Positions 27,120-35,355 of a DNA stretch of 64,000 nt are shown piece by piece. The DNA comes from an uncultured Thalassotalea sp. (lineage in GTDB: Bacteria; Pseudomonadota; Gammaproteobacteria; Enterobacterales; Alteromonadaceae). Within the stretch, counting starts at the first letter, position 1; each line of letters starts with the position of its first letter. Under the pieces are notes generated by a model. It saw only the letters and a program-made list of their open reading frames with translations. It did no database searches and was not told the origin of the DNA. Where the stretch lies: positions 283,304 to 347,303 of the forward strand of contig CANLNK010000002.1 in the NCBI GenBank assembly GCA_947492575.1, given 5' to 3'. A program made the position numbers and the translations under genes.

Positions 27120-27184
27120 TTAAAATTATCTAATTTGGTGACGTTGAGTGAATCAATCCAACGTCTGCTATAAACGTGGAAGTA

Positions 27185-27694
27185 TCACTTCACAAAACCG
27201 GCGATGTCTTCAACAAGCCCCTTTTCTGGTCGCTCAATGATACGACCAAGTTCTTTACCGTTTTTAGAAACAACAATCGTAGGTGTGAACTTAACACCTG
27301 CTTTTTCAGCAAGGCCATTTGGATCTTGTTTCTTGTAGTCTAATGCTAAGAGATTTAATTCAATGTCGGGTCGTGTTGCCATGGCTTTTAATAAGCGAGG
27401 TACCTCACGCACACTGTCATGACACCAAGTAGCGAAATACACGTCGATTTTGGTATCAGCGGGTAACGCACCTAGCAATGAAGCTTGTTCATCTGTCACT
27501 TCAAAAGATTGATAATTTGCATCAAAGTGCTGGTAATCATCAAGCAATTGCACGTGGGTTATTTCTCCCACAAAATCTTTTGCTTTCCCATGCTCAGGCG
27601 TTGTGCCTGCGCACGCTGACAATGCAATAGACAATATAATCGACAATGCGAAAGGCATGAGTACAGAGACAAGTGTATTTTTGCGACGCGCCAT
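27185..27694 (-). CDS. Thioredoxin-like lipoprotein with a single active-site Cys
   Basis: A 169-residue exported lipoprotein: signal peptide with lipobox ALSAC (acylated Cys28), then a thioredoxin-fold domain (about 60-168). The active-site region reads FATWCHDSVREVPRLL, keeping Trp89-Cys90 but with Ser93 where a dithiol thioredoxin has its second Cys. A cis-Pro candidate lies in KFTPTIVV. A monothiol enzyme could resolve mixed disulfides or act as a peroxidase-type or chaperone protein; its activity is unknown. It begins 15 nt after the tyrA stop on the same strand, so it is likely co-transcribed with aroF-tyrA, an unexpected partner for aromatic synthesis. Confidence 0.82.
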   Translation of the reverse strand: MARRKNTLVSVLMPFALSIILSIALSACAGTTPEHGKAKDFVGEITHVQLLDDYQHFDANYQSFEVTDEQASLLGALPADTKIDVYFATWCHDSVREVPRLLKAMATRPDIELNLLALDYKKQDPNGLAEKAGVKFTPTIVVSKNGKELGRIIERPEKGLVEDIAGFVK

Positions 27695-27709
27695 AAATCC
27701 TCTATCTAA

Positions 27710-28837
27710 CTATTTTATTTCGTTTGCTTTTAACAACATGGCTTTACTTTCTTTCAAGAAAATATCGGCATAATCGCCAAACCAATCTGCGACTTGGTCA
27801 AACATAGTGACAAAAGCCGTTTTGTCACCCATTTCGACATCCTCAAGCAACTCAAGGAATCGGTAGGCGAAGCGCTTCATCATAGCGACATTGTCAGAAT
27901 TAGCAAAAATAATATCAGAATATAAAACAGGATCTTGTGCGAACAAACGGCCAACCATAATTAGCTCTAGACGATAAATCGGCGAACTCATATCAACAAG
28001 CTGTTGCAGATTCGCTCCTTCCGTCATCAGGTGGTAACCATAAGCGATTGTTGAGAAGTGACGCATTACCTGAACCATTGCCATCGCACTATCATGCTCG
28101 TAAGCGGTCACAGGATAAATGGTCGCTCCCCACACCTTAAACTGTTCAAGCAGCCATTGGTATGCGTCACTATCACGTCCATCACACGTGATAATCGTTT
28201 GTTTGATTAAACCAGCGACATCAGGGCCAAACATTGGGTGCAAACCGACAACTGGACCTTCATGAACTTTCAGCATCTCATATAACGGCGACTCTTTAAC
28301 ACTCGTTACATCCGCTAAAATACAGCTATTCGGCAATGTACTCAGCTTCTGAATGATCATTGCCGTCAGTCTAATCGGTACAGCAACAATAACAACGCTT
28401 GCCTTCGCTAATACTTGTTCACTATGAGCCCAATCATCTTTTTCGATGATATGAATGCTGTAGCCTGAGCGTTTAAACAGGTCAACGAAAATGCTACCGA
28501 GCTGCCCTTGTCCACCGATAACAACAATTTCCTTGCAATCAGGATTTACACAGCGATAACCACTTTCATCTTGGCTGGTATATGAATCCCGCATTGTACG
28601 GCGCAGGATGTCTTCAATTAATTCAGGGTTTACACCTTCAGCAGCTGCCTGCTCTCTGCGTTTTGCGAGTAAAGCAGCTTCTCTATCAGGCGCGTAAATG
28701 GGCATGCCAACTTCACTTTTTAGCACGCCCACTTGTGTAGTAACGCGACGTCTCTTTGCCAATAGCGCAACCAACTGGCTGTCTATGTCATCAATTTCGT
28801 CGCGAAGTTTTGTTAAATCTTCTGTGATATCTTTCAT
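27710..28837 (-). CDS. tyrA: Bifunctional chorismate mutase / prephenate dehydrogenase
   Basis: A 375-residue T-protein leading from chorismate via prephenate to 4-hydroxyphenylpyruvate for tyrosine. The N-terminal AroQ chorismate mutase domain (about 1-90) has LRDEIDDIDSQLVALLAKRR. The dehydrogenase domain starts with the NAD-binding VVIGGQGQLGSIFVDLF (about 105-121) and contains GLHPMFGPDV, where the substrate-binding His lies. Length is that of enterobacterial TyrA. It starts 9 nt after the aroF stop, the same order as the E. coli tyr operon. Feedback by tyrosine is expected from the family. Confidence 0.96.
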   Translation of the reverse strand: MKDITEDLTKLRDEIDDIDSQLVALLAKRRRVTTQVGVLKSEVGMPIYAPDREAALLAKRREQAAAEGVNPELIEDILRRTMRDSYTSQDESGYRCVNPDCKEIVVIGGQGQLGSIFVDLFKRSGYSIHIIEKDDWAHSEQVLAKASVVIVAVPIRLTAMIIQKLSTLPNSCILADVTSVKESPLYEMLKVHEGPVVGLHPMFGPDVAGLIKQTIITCDGRDSDAYQWLLEQFKVWGATIYPVTAYEHDSAMAMVQVMRHFSTIAYGYHLMTEGANLQQLVDMSSPIYRLELIMVGRLFAQDPVLYSDIIFANSDNVAMMKRFAYRFLELLEDVEMGDKTAFVTMFDQVADWFGDYADIFLKESKAMLLKANEIK

Positions 28838-28846
28838 AAAGGGTGA

Positions 28847-29929
28847 TTATTGAATACGCACCTTAAGCGTATCTTGTAATTTGTCACTAGCGAGTGCAAA
28901 TATTTCTTCAGTAGATGTCATGTCAATGCAAGCATCAGTCACTGAAACGCCATACTCTAGCTCTTCTTTAGGTAATGAAGCACTCTGATTACCAGCTTTT
29001 AAGTTACTCTCTAACATAATACCAATAATCGATTTGTTGCCTTCAATTATCTGATTGACCACGTTTTCAGCAACTAATGGCTGACGGCGGTAGTCCTTAT
29101 TTGAGTTACCGTGGCTACAGTCGACTACAATTGCAGGATCTAAAGATTGTGCAGCTAAATCTTTCTCACATAGCGCAACATTAACAGAGTCGTAGTTTGG
29201 CTGTTTGCCGCCACGCAAAATCACATGACCATCTGGGTTACCAGACGTTTTAATAAGTGCAACTTGCCCTTGACGGTTAATTCCCATAAAGCGGTGAGAC
29301 GATGCAGCTGACTGCAATGCATTAATTGCAACATCCAAGCTACCGTTGGTGCCGTTCTTAAAACCAATAGGCATTGATAATCCACTTGCCATTTCACGGT
29401 GTGTTTGAGATTCAGTAGTACGAGCGCCGATAGCAGCCCAACTAAATAGCTCTGCCAAGTATTGTGGGCTGATAGGGTCTAGCGCTTCTGTGGCTAATGG
29501 CAAACCTAGCTCTGTCAAGTAAATCAACAATTCACGCGCTTTTAAAAGCCCTGTTTCTACATCGAACGAGCCATCCATATTAGGGTCGTTTATCAAACCT
29601 TTCCAACCGACAGTAGTACGCGGTTTTTCGAAATACACTCGCATTACCACAAATAGCTCATTGTCATATTTTTCAGCTAGCGCTTTTAGCTGACGAGCAT
29701 ATTCTTTCGCGGCATCAACATCATGAACTGAGCAAGGACCGCTGATAACCAGTAGCCTGTGGTCTTTTTTATGAATGATGTTAGAAATGGTTTCACGAGA
29801 GGCTTTAACAAACTCTCGACCTTCTTCTGAAAGCGGCAATGCCTTTCTTAACTGCTCTGGAGTAATAAGTACTTCTTCAGCATTAACGTGAATATCGTTA
29901 AGTGAGCTCTTGTGTAATGCGCTAGCCAT
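28847..29929 (-). CDS. aroF: 3-deoxy-7-phosphoheptulonate synthase, tyrosine-sensitive type
   Basis: A 360-residue class-I DAHP synthase condensing phosphoenolpyruvate and erythrose 4-phosphate, the first step of the shikimate pathway. Family blocks include ISGPCSVHD (metal-binding Cys), MRVYFEKPRTTVGWKG, GARTTESQTHREMASGLSMP, ILRGGKQPNYD and VDCSHGNSNKDY. The AroF (tyrosine-inhibited) assignment rests on its operon with tyrA and the TyrR-like boxes upstream. It has an extended leader of about 210 nt containing a hairpin. The start ATG is preceded by a weak CGGA site. Confidence 0.94.
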   Translation of the reverse strand: MASALHKSSLNDIHVNAEEVLITPEQLRKALPLSEEGREFVKASRETISNIIHKKDHRLLVISGPCSVHDVDAAKEYARQLKALAEKYDNELFVVMRVYFEKPRTTVGWKGLINDPNMDGSFDVETGLLKARELLIYLTELGLPLATEALDPISPQYLAELFSWAAIGARTTESQTHREMASGLSMPIGFKNGTNGSLDVAINALQSAASSHRFMGINRQGQVALIKTSGNPDGHVILRGGKQPNYDSVNVALCEKDLAAQSLDPAIVVDCSHGNSNKDYRRQPLVAENVVNQIIEGNKSIIGIMLESNLKAGNQSASLPKEELEYGVSVTDACIDMTSTEEIFALASDKLQDTLKVRIQ

Positions 29930-30070
29930 AGTTTTTTCCGGTAAATTGTTGTGTCCGACAAATATGAGTTAAACAAGCATGTGCTGTACTAAAGATGAGC
30001 CAACATTATCGAAAGATAAAGTTAGCAATCAGCAACTCAATAAAAAATTAAGCATCAGATTCTAGCTATG

Positions 30071-30121
30071 CTTTCTCTACAAGATAGAAGCCTTTGACTC
30101 GACAAGGCCCAATGTAGAGAA
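30071..30121 (-). other. Nested hairpin in the aroF leader RNA
   Basis: On the transcribed strand a 9-bp outer stem (TTTCTCTAC with GTAGAGAAA) encloses an inner stem (GCCTT with AAGGC). It lies about 140 nt upstream of aroF, inside the predicted 5' leader. No T-run and no Tyr-rich leader peptide were found, so attenuation is not supported. It may affect RNA stability or translation. Confidence 0.45.
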
Positions 30122-30149
30122 AATTAGCGATACTGACGATTTCGGCAAC

Positions 30150-30214
30150 ATACTAACTGCAAAAAACATAAAGTGTAAAGCTTTATTTTCAGCAAACGTA
30201 AACAATTTGTTACA
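30150..30214 (-). promoter_or_regulatory. aroF promoter with two TyrR-like boxes
   Basis: On the minus strand a -35 TTTACA (30174-30179), an 18-bp spacer and a -10 TAGTAT (30150-30155) form a plausible promoter. The -35 is part of a TyrR-like box at 30174-30191 (TGTAAA, six bases, TTTTCA; one mismatch from TGTAAA-N6-TTTACA). A second, weaker box is at 30197-30214 (CGTAAA, six bases, GTTACA), centred 23 bp further upstream. A box over the -35 with a tandem weak box matches the known repressing layout of TyrR at aroF in E. coli. Confidence 0.65.
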
Positions 30215-30350
30215 CCAATTGTTTTTATTGGTCTACAGCGTAATAAAATTTGGATTTAATTTATTCTTTTACACACATTTATGGTGTTTGTTCGTTGCTT
30301 CTCCTCGAAATATACATGAATTAAAGTGATTAATACCCAGTTAAAGGCAC

Positions 30351-30381
30351 AAAAAAAGCCACGCATTTGCGTGGCGTTTTT
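30351..30381 (-). terminator. Terminator downstream of the BspA-like gene
   Basis: Stem GCCACGC with GCGTGGC, loop ATTT, with seven A that form the T-run on the minus strand. It is nearly identical to the terminator at 32528-32556, so the broken BspA-like gene lies between two almost equal copies. Confidence 0.88.
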
Positions 30382-30404
30382 GAAAATTACTTGATGCTAG
30401 AACG

Positions 30405-31739
30405 CTAATTACCGTCGTCTATTCCACCATCGCTGACAGCCCAATTAAACTGCTCTGTGAGAATATCTCGATAGCCTTGAGTAGATTCTGAATATTGACT
30501 TTCGCCCCCACTAAACAAAACATCTTGCTGAAGTGCGTTGTTGCTCCACCCCATTAGTAAATTGTCATAGTTACCTGTAGACAGCTTTACACCGTCGAAC
30601 ATTTCATTCATTCGTGTCACATTGCTAACATTCCAAGCGCCTAGATCTTGATCAAATAAACGAGCTTCTTTAAACATCCATGACATGACTACGACATTTG
30701 AGACATCCCAAGCACTCAGATCTTGATTAAATGCTGTGGCAGCTTCAAAGGTCCCACTCATACTTGTTACTTGTGAGGTGTTCCACCTGCCAATTGGCTG
30801 ATTAAATGCTTTAGCACCTAGAAACATTTTTCCTAGTTCTGTTACATTTGATATGTTCCATGTACTTATATCCCGATTAAAGTTCATTGCGTCGGCAAAC
30901 ATATGGTACATATAACCTACATTAGAGACATCCCAGTTATATAACTCACTATTAAATAATGTGGCTCCTGCAAACATAAAACCCATTGTAGTAACGTCGG
31001 ATACATCCCAATTATTAATATCTTGTGAGAAGGATTTCGCATCTCTAAAAACGCCCTCCATCCTTTTAACATTAGAAACAGTCCAATTACCTAGCGGCTG
31101 ATTAAACGAAGCTGCTCCATAAAACAGATTATCTAGGGTAGTAACGTTCGAGACATCCCAATTTTCCAACGGATGATTGAAAGCCGATGCATGAGAAAAC
31201 ATGGAACTTAAATCTGTTACACCAGAGACATCCCAATTTTCAATTGGTTGATTGAAAGCCGACGCACCAGAAAACATGGCACTTAAGTCTGTCACACTAG
31301 AAACATCCCAATTTTCAAGTGGTTGATTGAAAGCCGACGCACCAGAAAACATGGTACTTAAGTCTGTCACACTAGAAACATCCCAATTTTCAATTGGTTG
31401 ATTGAAAGCCGATGCACCTGAAAACATTGAACTTAAGTTTGATACACTAGAAACATCCCAATTTTCAATGAGTTGATTGAAAACCAGTGCACCTGCAAAC
31501 ATTCTTTCCATAGTAATAACACTAGACACATCCCACTGGCTAATATCTTGATTGAAAGCGTTCGCTCCTTCAAACATCGACTCCATAGTGGCAACAGCTG
31601 AAACATCCCAATGTCCAACAGGACTGTCAAAACCTTCAGCTAGATAAAACATAAGACTTGAATCAGTTACTTGAGATAGTTCAGGGGCATCTGTCGCGTT
31701 AAATTGAAGATTTCGGGTATAATTAAAGGCTCTGTGCAT
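30405..31739 (-). CDS. C-terminal repeat part of the broken BspA-like protein
   Basis: The part after the internal stop, 444 codons from the first available ATG. It consists almost wholly of DUF285/BspA-type repeats of 25 residues with the consensus NWDVSSVTDLSTMFSGASAF. About fourteen copies are present, ending in SDGGIDDGN without an anchor. Such repeats in Mycoplasma and Bacteroides surface proteins mediate binding or variation (established knowledge). As an independent ORF it would have no signal peptide, so it could not be exported. It is best understood as the 3' half of the interrupted gene. Confidence 0.6.
   Translation of the reverse strand: MHRAFNYTRNLQFNATDAPELSQVTDSSLMFYLAEGFDSPVGHWDVSAVATMESMFEGANAFNQDISQWDVSSVITMERMFAGALVFNQLIENWDVSSVSNLSSMFSGASAFNQPIENWDVSSVTDLSTMFSGASAFNQPLENWDVSSVTDLSAMFSGASAFNQPIENWDVSGVTDLSSMFSHASAFNHPLENWDVSNVTTLDNLFYGAASFNQPLGNWTVSNVKRMEGVFRDAKSFSQDINNWDVSDVTTMGFMFAGATLFNSELYNWDVSNVGYMYHMFADAMNFNRDISTWNISNVTELGKMFLGAKAFNQPIGRWNTSQVTSMSGTFEAATAFNQDLSAWDVSNVVVMSWMFKEARLFDQDLGAWNVSNVTRMNEMFDGVKLSTGNYDNLLMGWSNNALQQDVLFSGGESQYSESTQGYRDILTEQFNWAVSDGGIDDGN
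31190..31460 (-). repeat. Nearly identical 75-bp tandem repeats within the BspA-like gene
   Basis: Units 3 to 6 of the protein repeat are almost identical at the DNA level, with successive CATCCCAATTTTCAA blocks exactly 75 bp apart (for example 31229 and 31304). Outer units are much more diverged. This suggests recent expansion by slippage or unequal recombination and a site of copy-number variation. Confidence 0.85.
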
Positions 31740-31808
31740 GGACTGCCATTTAATTTCCCCCCACTGTTCAACAGCAAGCAGTTTTTCGAAATCTGATCCC
31801 TTTGAGTC

Positions 31809-32453
31809 CTAATAATTACATGGAATTACTTCATCAGGCCGATCATATTTCTTAGCCTCTCTTCGTTTAGGGAAATACAAAGAAGGGAATTGACCAGTAA
31901 TTGAAATAGTATAAACACCAGGCGTATCGTATGTATGAACAATGTCTGAAGTTACCCCCTCATCAATATGACCATCACCCCAATCAACATTAAAGTTGTA
32001 TTCAAAAGATGTTGTACACAACATCACCTGCTGCGCATTGGAATTACCATAGGTATCAGTATTCCATGTGGTAACAAATGCATCTGCTGGAGCCACAATA
32101 ACAGTTCTTTCCACTGATGAAGAGTTTCCAGCAACGTCCAGCGCACTATATGAAATAGTATATTGGCCACTAATAGCTGTATTTACAGCACCTGTAACGG
32201 AAACATCAACACTCTCATCAACGTTATCGTAAACACTTACACCAAGTTCCTCATAGCTTTCATTCAAGTGAACCAATACTCTTGCCGCTCCGTTCAGTGT
32301 TAATACAGGGGCCGTATTATCTGGTTCTACAACTTGAATAGGCTGTTCCTTTCCATTTCCAGAACCTCCGCAACTTGATAATAAACTTAAACAAATAAAT
32401 CCCGATAACATCCCAAACGATCGTCCGTAATCCATTTTCAAAAAACACTCCAT
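31809..32453 (-). CDS. N-terminal part of the broken BspA-like lipoprotein
   Basis: 214 residues before the internal TAG. The signal peptide ends in the lipobox LLSSC (Cys28) followed by a Gly/Ser linker. Residues about 48-125 form a DUF5011/HYR-like Ig domain (NTAPVLTLNG to VERTVIV). Residues about 140-195 resemble the PKD-like module that usually precedes DUF285 repeats (VDWGDGHIDEG and HTYDTPGVYTISITG). Truncation removes all the repeats. A lipoprotein of this size could still be made and sorted to a membrane. Confidence 0.65.
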   Translation of the reverse strand: MECFLKMDYGRSFGMLSGFICLSLLSSCGGSGNGKEQPIQVVEPDNTAPVLTLNGAARVLVHLNESYEELGVSVYDNVDESVDVSVTGAVNTAISGQYTISYSALDVAGNSSSVERTVIVAPADAFVTTWNTDTYGNSNAQQVMLCTTSFEYNFNVDWGDGHIDEGVTSDIVHTYDTPGVYTISITGQFPSLYFPKRREAKKYDRPDEVIPCNY

Positions 32454-32527
32454 TACAATTAAAGAAAACTCATGGTTCGATAATAGTAAACCATTGATGA
32501 CTCATGAAGTTAATAAAATTTTGTGCA

Positions 32528-32556
32528 AAAAAAGCCACGCTTTTGCGTGGCTTTTT
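32528..32556 (-). terminator. Terminator of glyA
   Basis: Stem AAAAAGCCACGC with GCGTGGCTTTTT and loop TTTT, 38 nt after the glyA stop. Strong in both directions. Almost the same sequence as the terminator at 30351-30381. Confidence 0.92.
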
Positions 32557-32593
32557 GTCATTCTTTACGACTAGCTAAAAGCTAGCGGCTTAC

Positions 32594-33847
32594 TTATGCG
32601 TAAACAGGGAAACGTGCACAAATTTCTGATACTTGGCCTTTAACACGCTCGATAACTGACTCGTCGCCCATGTTATCTAAAATGTCACAAATCCAACCTG
32701 TTAACTGCTTAGTTTCTTCAGTACCAAAACCGCGACGAGTAATTGCAGGTGTACCTAAACGAAGGCCTGACGTTACAAATGGTGAACGTGGGTCGTTTGG
32801 AACAGAGTTTTTGTTTACCGTGATGTGCGCGCGACCAAGTGCAGCGTCAGCATCTTTACCTGTAATGTCTTTATCGATTAGATCAAGCAATAACAAGTGG
32901 TTTTCTGTACCGTTAGATACAACTTTGTAACCGCGTTCTTGAAGTACCGATACCATCGCCTTTGCGTTGTCTAAAACACCTTGTTGGTAAGCTTTAAACT
33001 CAGGTTGTAACGCTTCTTTAAATGCAACCGCTTTAGCAGCGATAACGTGCATTAAAGGACCGCCTTGACCACCAGGGAATACCGCAGAGTTTAATTTCTT
33101 GTATACGTCTTCGTCACCACAACCAGAAACGATTAAACCGCCACGTGGACCAGCTAATGTTTTGTGAGTTGTTGTAGTTACAACATGTGCATGTGGTACA
33201 GGGTTTGGATATAGACCAGCAGCTACAAGACCAGCAACATGCGCCATATCAACCATTAAGTATGCTTCAACTTTATCAGCGATTTCGCGCATACGTGCCC
33301 AATCAACAATACCAGAGAATGCTGAGAAACCAGCAATAATCATTTCAGGCTTGTGCTCTAATGCTAAACGCTCAACTTCCGCATAATCAATGTCGCCATT
33401 TTCGTCTAGGCCGTATTGGAATGCTTCGTAAGACTTACCAGAGAAGTTTACATGTGAGCCGTGAGTCAAGTGACCACCGTGTGCTAGGCTCATGCCCAGT
33501 ACTTTGCCACCCGGTGTTACAAGCGCTTGGAAAACTGCAGCGTTAGCTTGAGAGCCAGCGTGCGGCTGAACGTTTGCGTAGTCTGCACCGAACAACTCTT
33601 TCGCGCGCTCAATGGCTAATTCTTCTGCTTTATCAACAAACTCACAACCACCGTAGTAACGCTTACCAGGATAACCTTCTGCATACTTGTTAGTTAATTG
33701 AGAGCCTTGAGCTTCTAAAACGCGTGGGCTGGTGTAGTTTTCAGATGCAATTAACTCAATGTGAGCTTCTTGACGAGCAACTTCGTCTTGCATTGCTTGC
33801 CATAATTCCGCATCGAAATCAGCGATATTCATATCACGAGTAAGCAT
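32594..33847 (-). CDS. glyA: Serine hydroxymethyltransferase
   Basis: A 417-residue PLP enzyme interconverting serine and glycine with transfer of a one-carbon unit to tetrahydrofolate; cytoplasmic homodimer or tetramer. The PLP lysine lies in [15 protein letters not shown]. Other family blocks are [38 protein letters not shown], quoted here only as [16 protein letters not shown] and [13 protein letters not shown], and the C-terminal [16 protein letters not shown]. Length is exactly typical. The gene is monocistronic, with a terminator beyond its stop and 249 bp of AT-rich sequence upstream, in which I could not identify a specific operator. Confidence 0.98.
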   Translation of the reverse strand: MLTRDMNIADFDAELWQAMQDEVARQEAHIELIASENYTSPRVLEAQGSQLTNKYAEGYPGKRYYGGCEFVDKAEELAIERAKELFGADYANVQPHAGSQANAAVFQALVTPGGKVLGMSLAHGGHLTHGSHVNFSGKSYEAFQYGLDENGDIDYAEVERLALEHKPEMIIAGFSAFSGIVDWARMREIADKVEAYLMVDMAHVAGLVAAGLYPNPVPHAHVVTTTTHKTLAGPRGGLIVSGCGDEDVYKKLNSAVFPGGQGGPLMHVIAAKAVAFKEALQPEFKAYQQGVLDNAKAMVSVLQERGYKVVSNGTENHLLLLDLIDKDITGKDADAALGRAHITVNKNSVPNDPRSPFVTSGLRLGTPAITRRGFGTEETKQLTGWICDILDNMGDESVIERVKGQVSEICARFPVYA

Positions 33848-34096
33848 GTTTTATCCTCTGTGGTGATAAAAGTTGATAGGTGTTTTATGGCGGCATATTC
33901 TGCCTGAAAACCCAGCTATTGTCATGTAAAAAGCGCTTAACTTTCGACCAGATTTTTAGCGTAAATAAAGATAAAAGTTTTCAAAACCAGGCACAGCCGC
34001 CACATCAACTTACTATAAAAAAGAAAAACACCAGTTTCAACACATTTAATTTCGTACTTCGCACCCATGGCAAAATTAAACACAGAATATACTGCT

Positions 34097-34672
34097 TTAT
34101 TCGTCTTTTATTTTCTCTAGACTTGCTAATTCCTTTTCTCTTTGCTTTTGAAGATAAATACCAAAAGCAATCATTGCTGCAACAATAAGGTTAACGATTA
34201 GATAACCAAGTAAAAACGACTTGTCGCGTAATTTACTCATTTCCCACACATACCAGTTAACAATAGGGAACATGCCAAACGACGTATACTGAAGTAACTT
34301 CGCATAGCGTATTGCTCCCTTGATACCTGAAATGTGTTTGTCAAAATACTCACTTGGGCTAGAAGCGCTGAGGCGCCATGACTCTAATCGAATTTTAAAG
34401 GCGTACAAGGTATAGAATACAGAACCGATGGCACCAATACCGACATAGATAAATGTTGCTCTGTCTTCAGGCTCATTAATGGCTATCCAATACCAAGCAA
34501 AAAATAGAAAAAGGGTACCTGCGACATCTAAACCTAAGCACAGCTTCGCCCAAAACGTTCGTTTTTTTAACTGACGAATTAACTTCGCCATATCGACTTT
34601 TTCATAAGGCTGACTTTGCCAATCATCGACTAGCGAATCCCAGCTTTCATCTAAAGGGGATTTTTCGCTCAT
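34097..34672 (-). CDS. Membrane protein paired with sigma factor, probable anti-sigma
   Basis: A 191-residue protein with a cytoplasmic N-terminus (about 1-38, acidic, then KLIRQLKKRTFW) and three to four membrane segments (about 41-62, 70-90, 125-142, 150-172). The start ATG overlaps the stop of the sigma factor gene as ATGA, so they are translated together. That coupling and the topology argue for a membrane anti-sigma factor, but it lacks the recognisable zinc HxxxCxxC anti-sigma motif, and no family is recognised. It is the last gene of its transcript. Confidence 0.6.
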   Translation of the reverse strand: MSEKSPLDESWDSLVDDWQSQPYEKVDMAKLIRQLKKRTFWAKLCLGLDVAGTLFLFFAWYWIAINEPEDRATFIYVGIGAIGSVFYTLYAFKIRLESWRLSASSPSEYFDKHISGIKGAIRYAKLLQYTSFGMFPIVNWYVWEMSKLRDKSFLLGYLIVNLIVAAMIAFGIYLQKQREKELASLEKIKDE

Positions 34673-35262
34673 TTGGCCTCCAATAACTGCATTAAGGCGG
34701 TTTTTGCTCTTTGCAGGCGAACGCCCACAAGGTTTGATGAAATATCCAGAATGTCAGCCATTTCCTGATAACTCATGCCTTCTAGTGCTAATACAATAAC
34801 TTGCTGTTGTTCTAGTTTAAGTTGACGAATTGCCGCAGATAAGCGCTGTTGACGTTGTGCTTTATCCATCTGCTCATAGGGTGTTGCATCGGGCGTAGCA
34901 ACGTCGTGCTGCTGATCAATATCACTGTCAGTTTTAACGGTTCTAACCGCCTTGGCTACGTGCGTAGATAAAACGTTGTGGGCAATTCTTGCAATGAAGG
35001 TTTTAGCAGAAGCCTCACCTTTAAATTTGGGTAAGGCCTGCCATATATTTAGCGCTATTTCTTGGAATAACTCTTCTTGCAATGCGGGTTTCGCTTCAAA
35101 GCCGACAATAATATGTTTGACCATCTTTTCATGGGCATTCATCCAATCGGCAAATTGTTGTTGGTGGCTCAACAGGCTTTCCTTTTTATTATTGTTGGCA
35201 ATACTCTGCTGTGCTTTATCAAAAGCAGCACTGCTTATTTTTGAGCTAACCAACTCTAACAT
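34669..35262 (-). CDS. ECF-type RNA polymerase sigma factor
   Basis: A 197-residue sigma-70 family factor. Region 2 (about 40-105) contains ALNIWQALPKFKGEASAKTFIARIAHNVL, seen as IWQALPKFKGEASAKTFIA, the core-binding and -10 recognition part. Region 4 (about 135-190) has the helix-turn-helix EGMSYQEMADILDISSNLV, continuing VRLQRAKTAL. The ATG at 35262 is preferred. The frame extends upstream only to a TTG at 35307, adding 15 residues without family character. It overlaps its membrane partner by 4 bp. It follows the NatAB-like genes on the same strand, 94 nt from their end, so it may share their transcript. Confidence 0.87.
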   Translation of the reverse strand: MLELVSSKISSAAFDKAQQSIANNNKKESLLSHQQQFADWMNAHEKMVKHIIVGFEAKPALQEELFQEIALNIWQALPKFKGEASAKTFIARIAHNVLSTHVAKAVRTVKTDSDIDQQHDVATPDATPYEQMDKAQRQQRLSAAIRQLKLEQQQVIVLALEGMSYQEMADILDISSNLVGVRLQRAKTALMQLLEAK

Positions 35263-35355
35263 AGGAATTTTCTCTGAGCCAAAACTAACTAATCTGAACT
35301 TAAACAAACATATGTACGTTGAGCTATCGTCGGTCGAGATGACCCTTAGCTAACA

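Larger units (their letters stand above)
30405..32453 (-). pseudogene. BspA-like DUF285-repeat lipoprotein gene with in-frame TAG
   Basis: One continuous reading frame of 682 codons on the minus strand, interrupted only by a TAG at 31809-31811 (codon 215). The 23 codons between that stop and the next ATG (31739) are in frame and look like protein of the same family (LLAVEQWGEIKWQ leading into SMHRAFNY), so the two pieces were once a single lipoprotein. The original product had a lipobox, a DUF5011-type Ig-like domain, a PKD-like domain and fourteen 25-residue repeats. Either it is a recent pseudogene, or the amber codon is read through, or it is a sequencing error. Confidence 0.82.

Noticed and set aside
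31190-31460. Regularly spaced repeats that could look like a CRISPR array
   Set aside because: The 75-bp units have no unique spacers and encode the DUF285 protein repeat in frame.
33848-34096. Possible riboswitch or PurR site upstream of glyA
   Set aside because: No glycine-riboswitch-like fold or clear PurR palindrome was visible in this AT-rich stretch.
33880-34188. Plus-strand open frame of about 100 codons next to glyA
   Set aside because: Low-complexity Lys/Phe-rich translation, no family features and overlap with the membrane-partner gene end; it reflects AT-rich intergenic sequence.
35263-35307. TTG start giving a longer sigma factor
   Set aside because: The 15 added residues do not resemble region 2, and there is no ribosome site; the ATG at 35262 is preferred.
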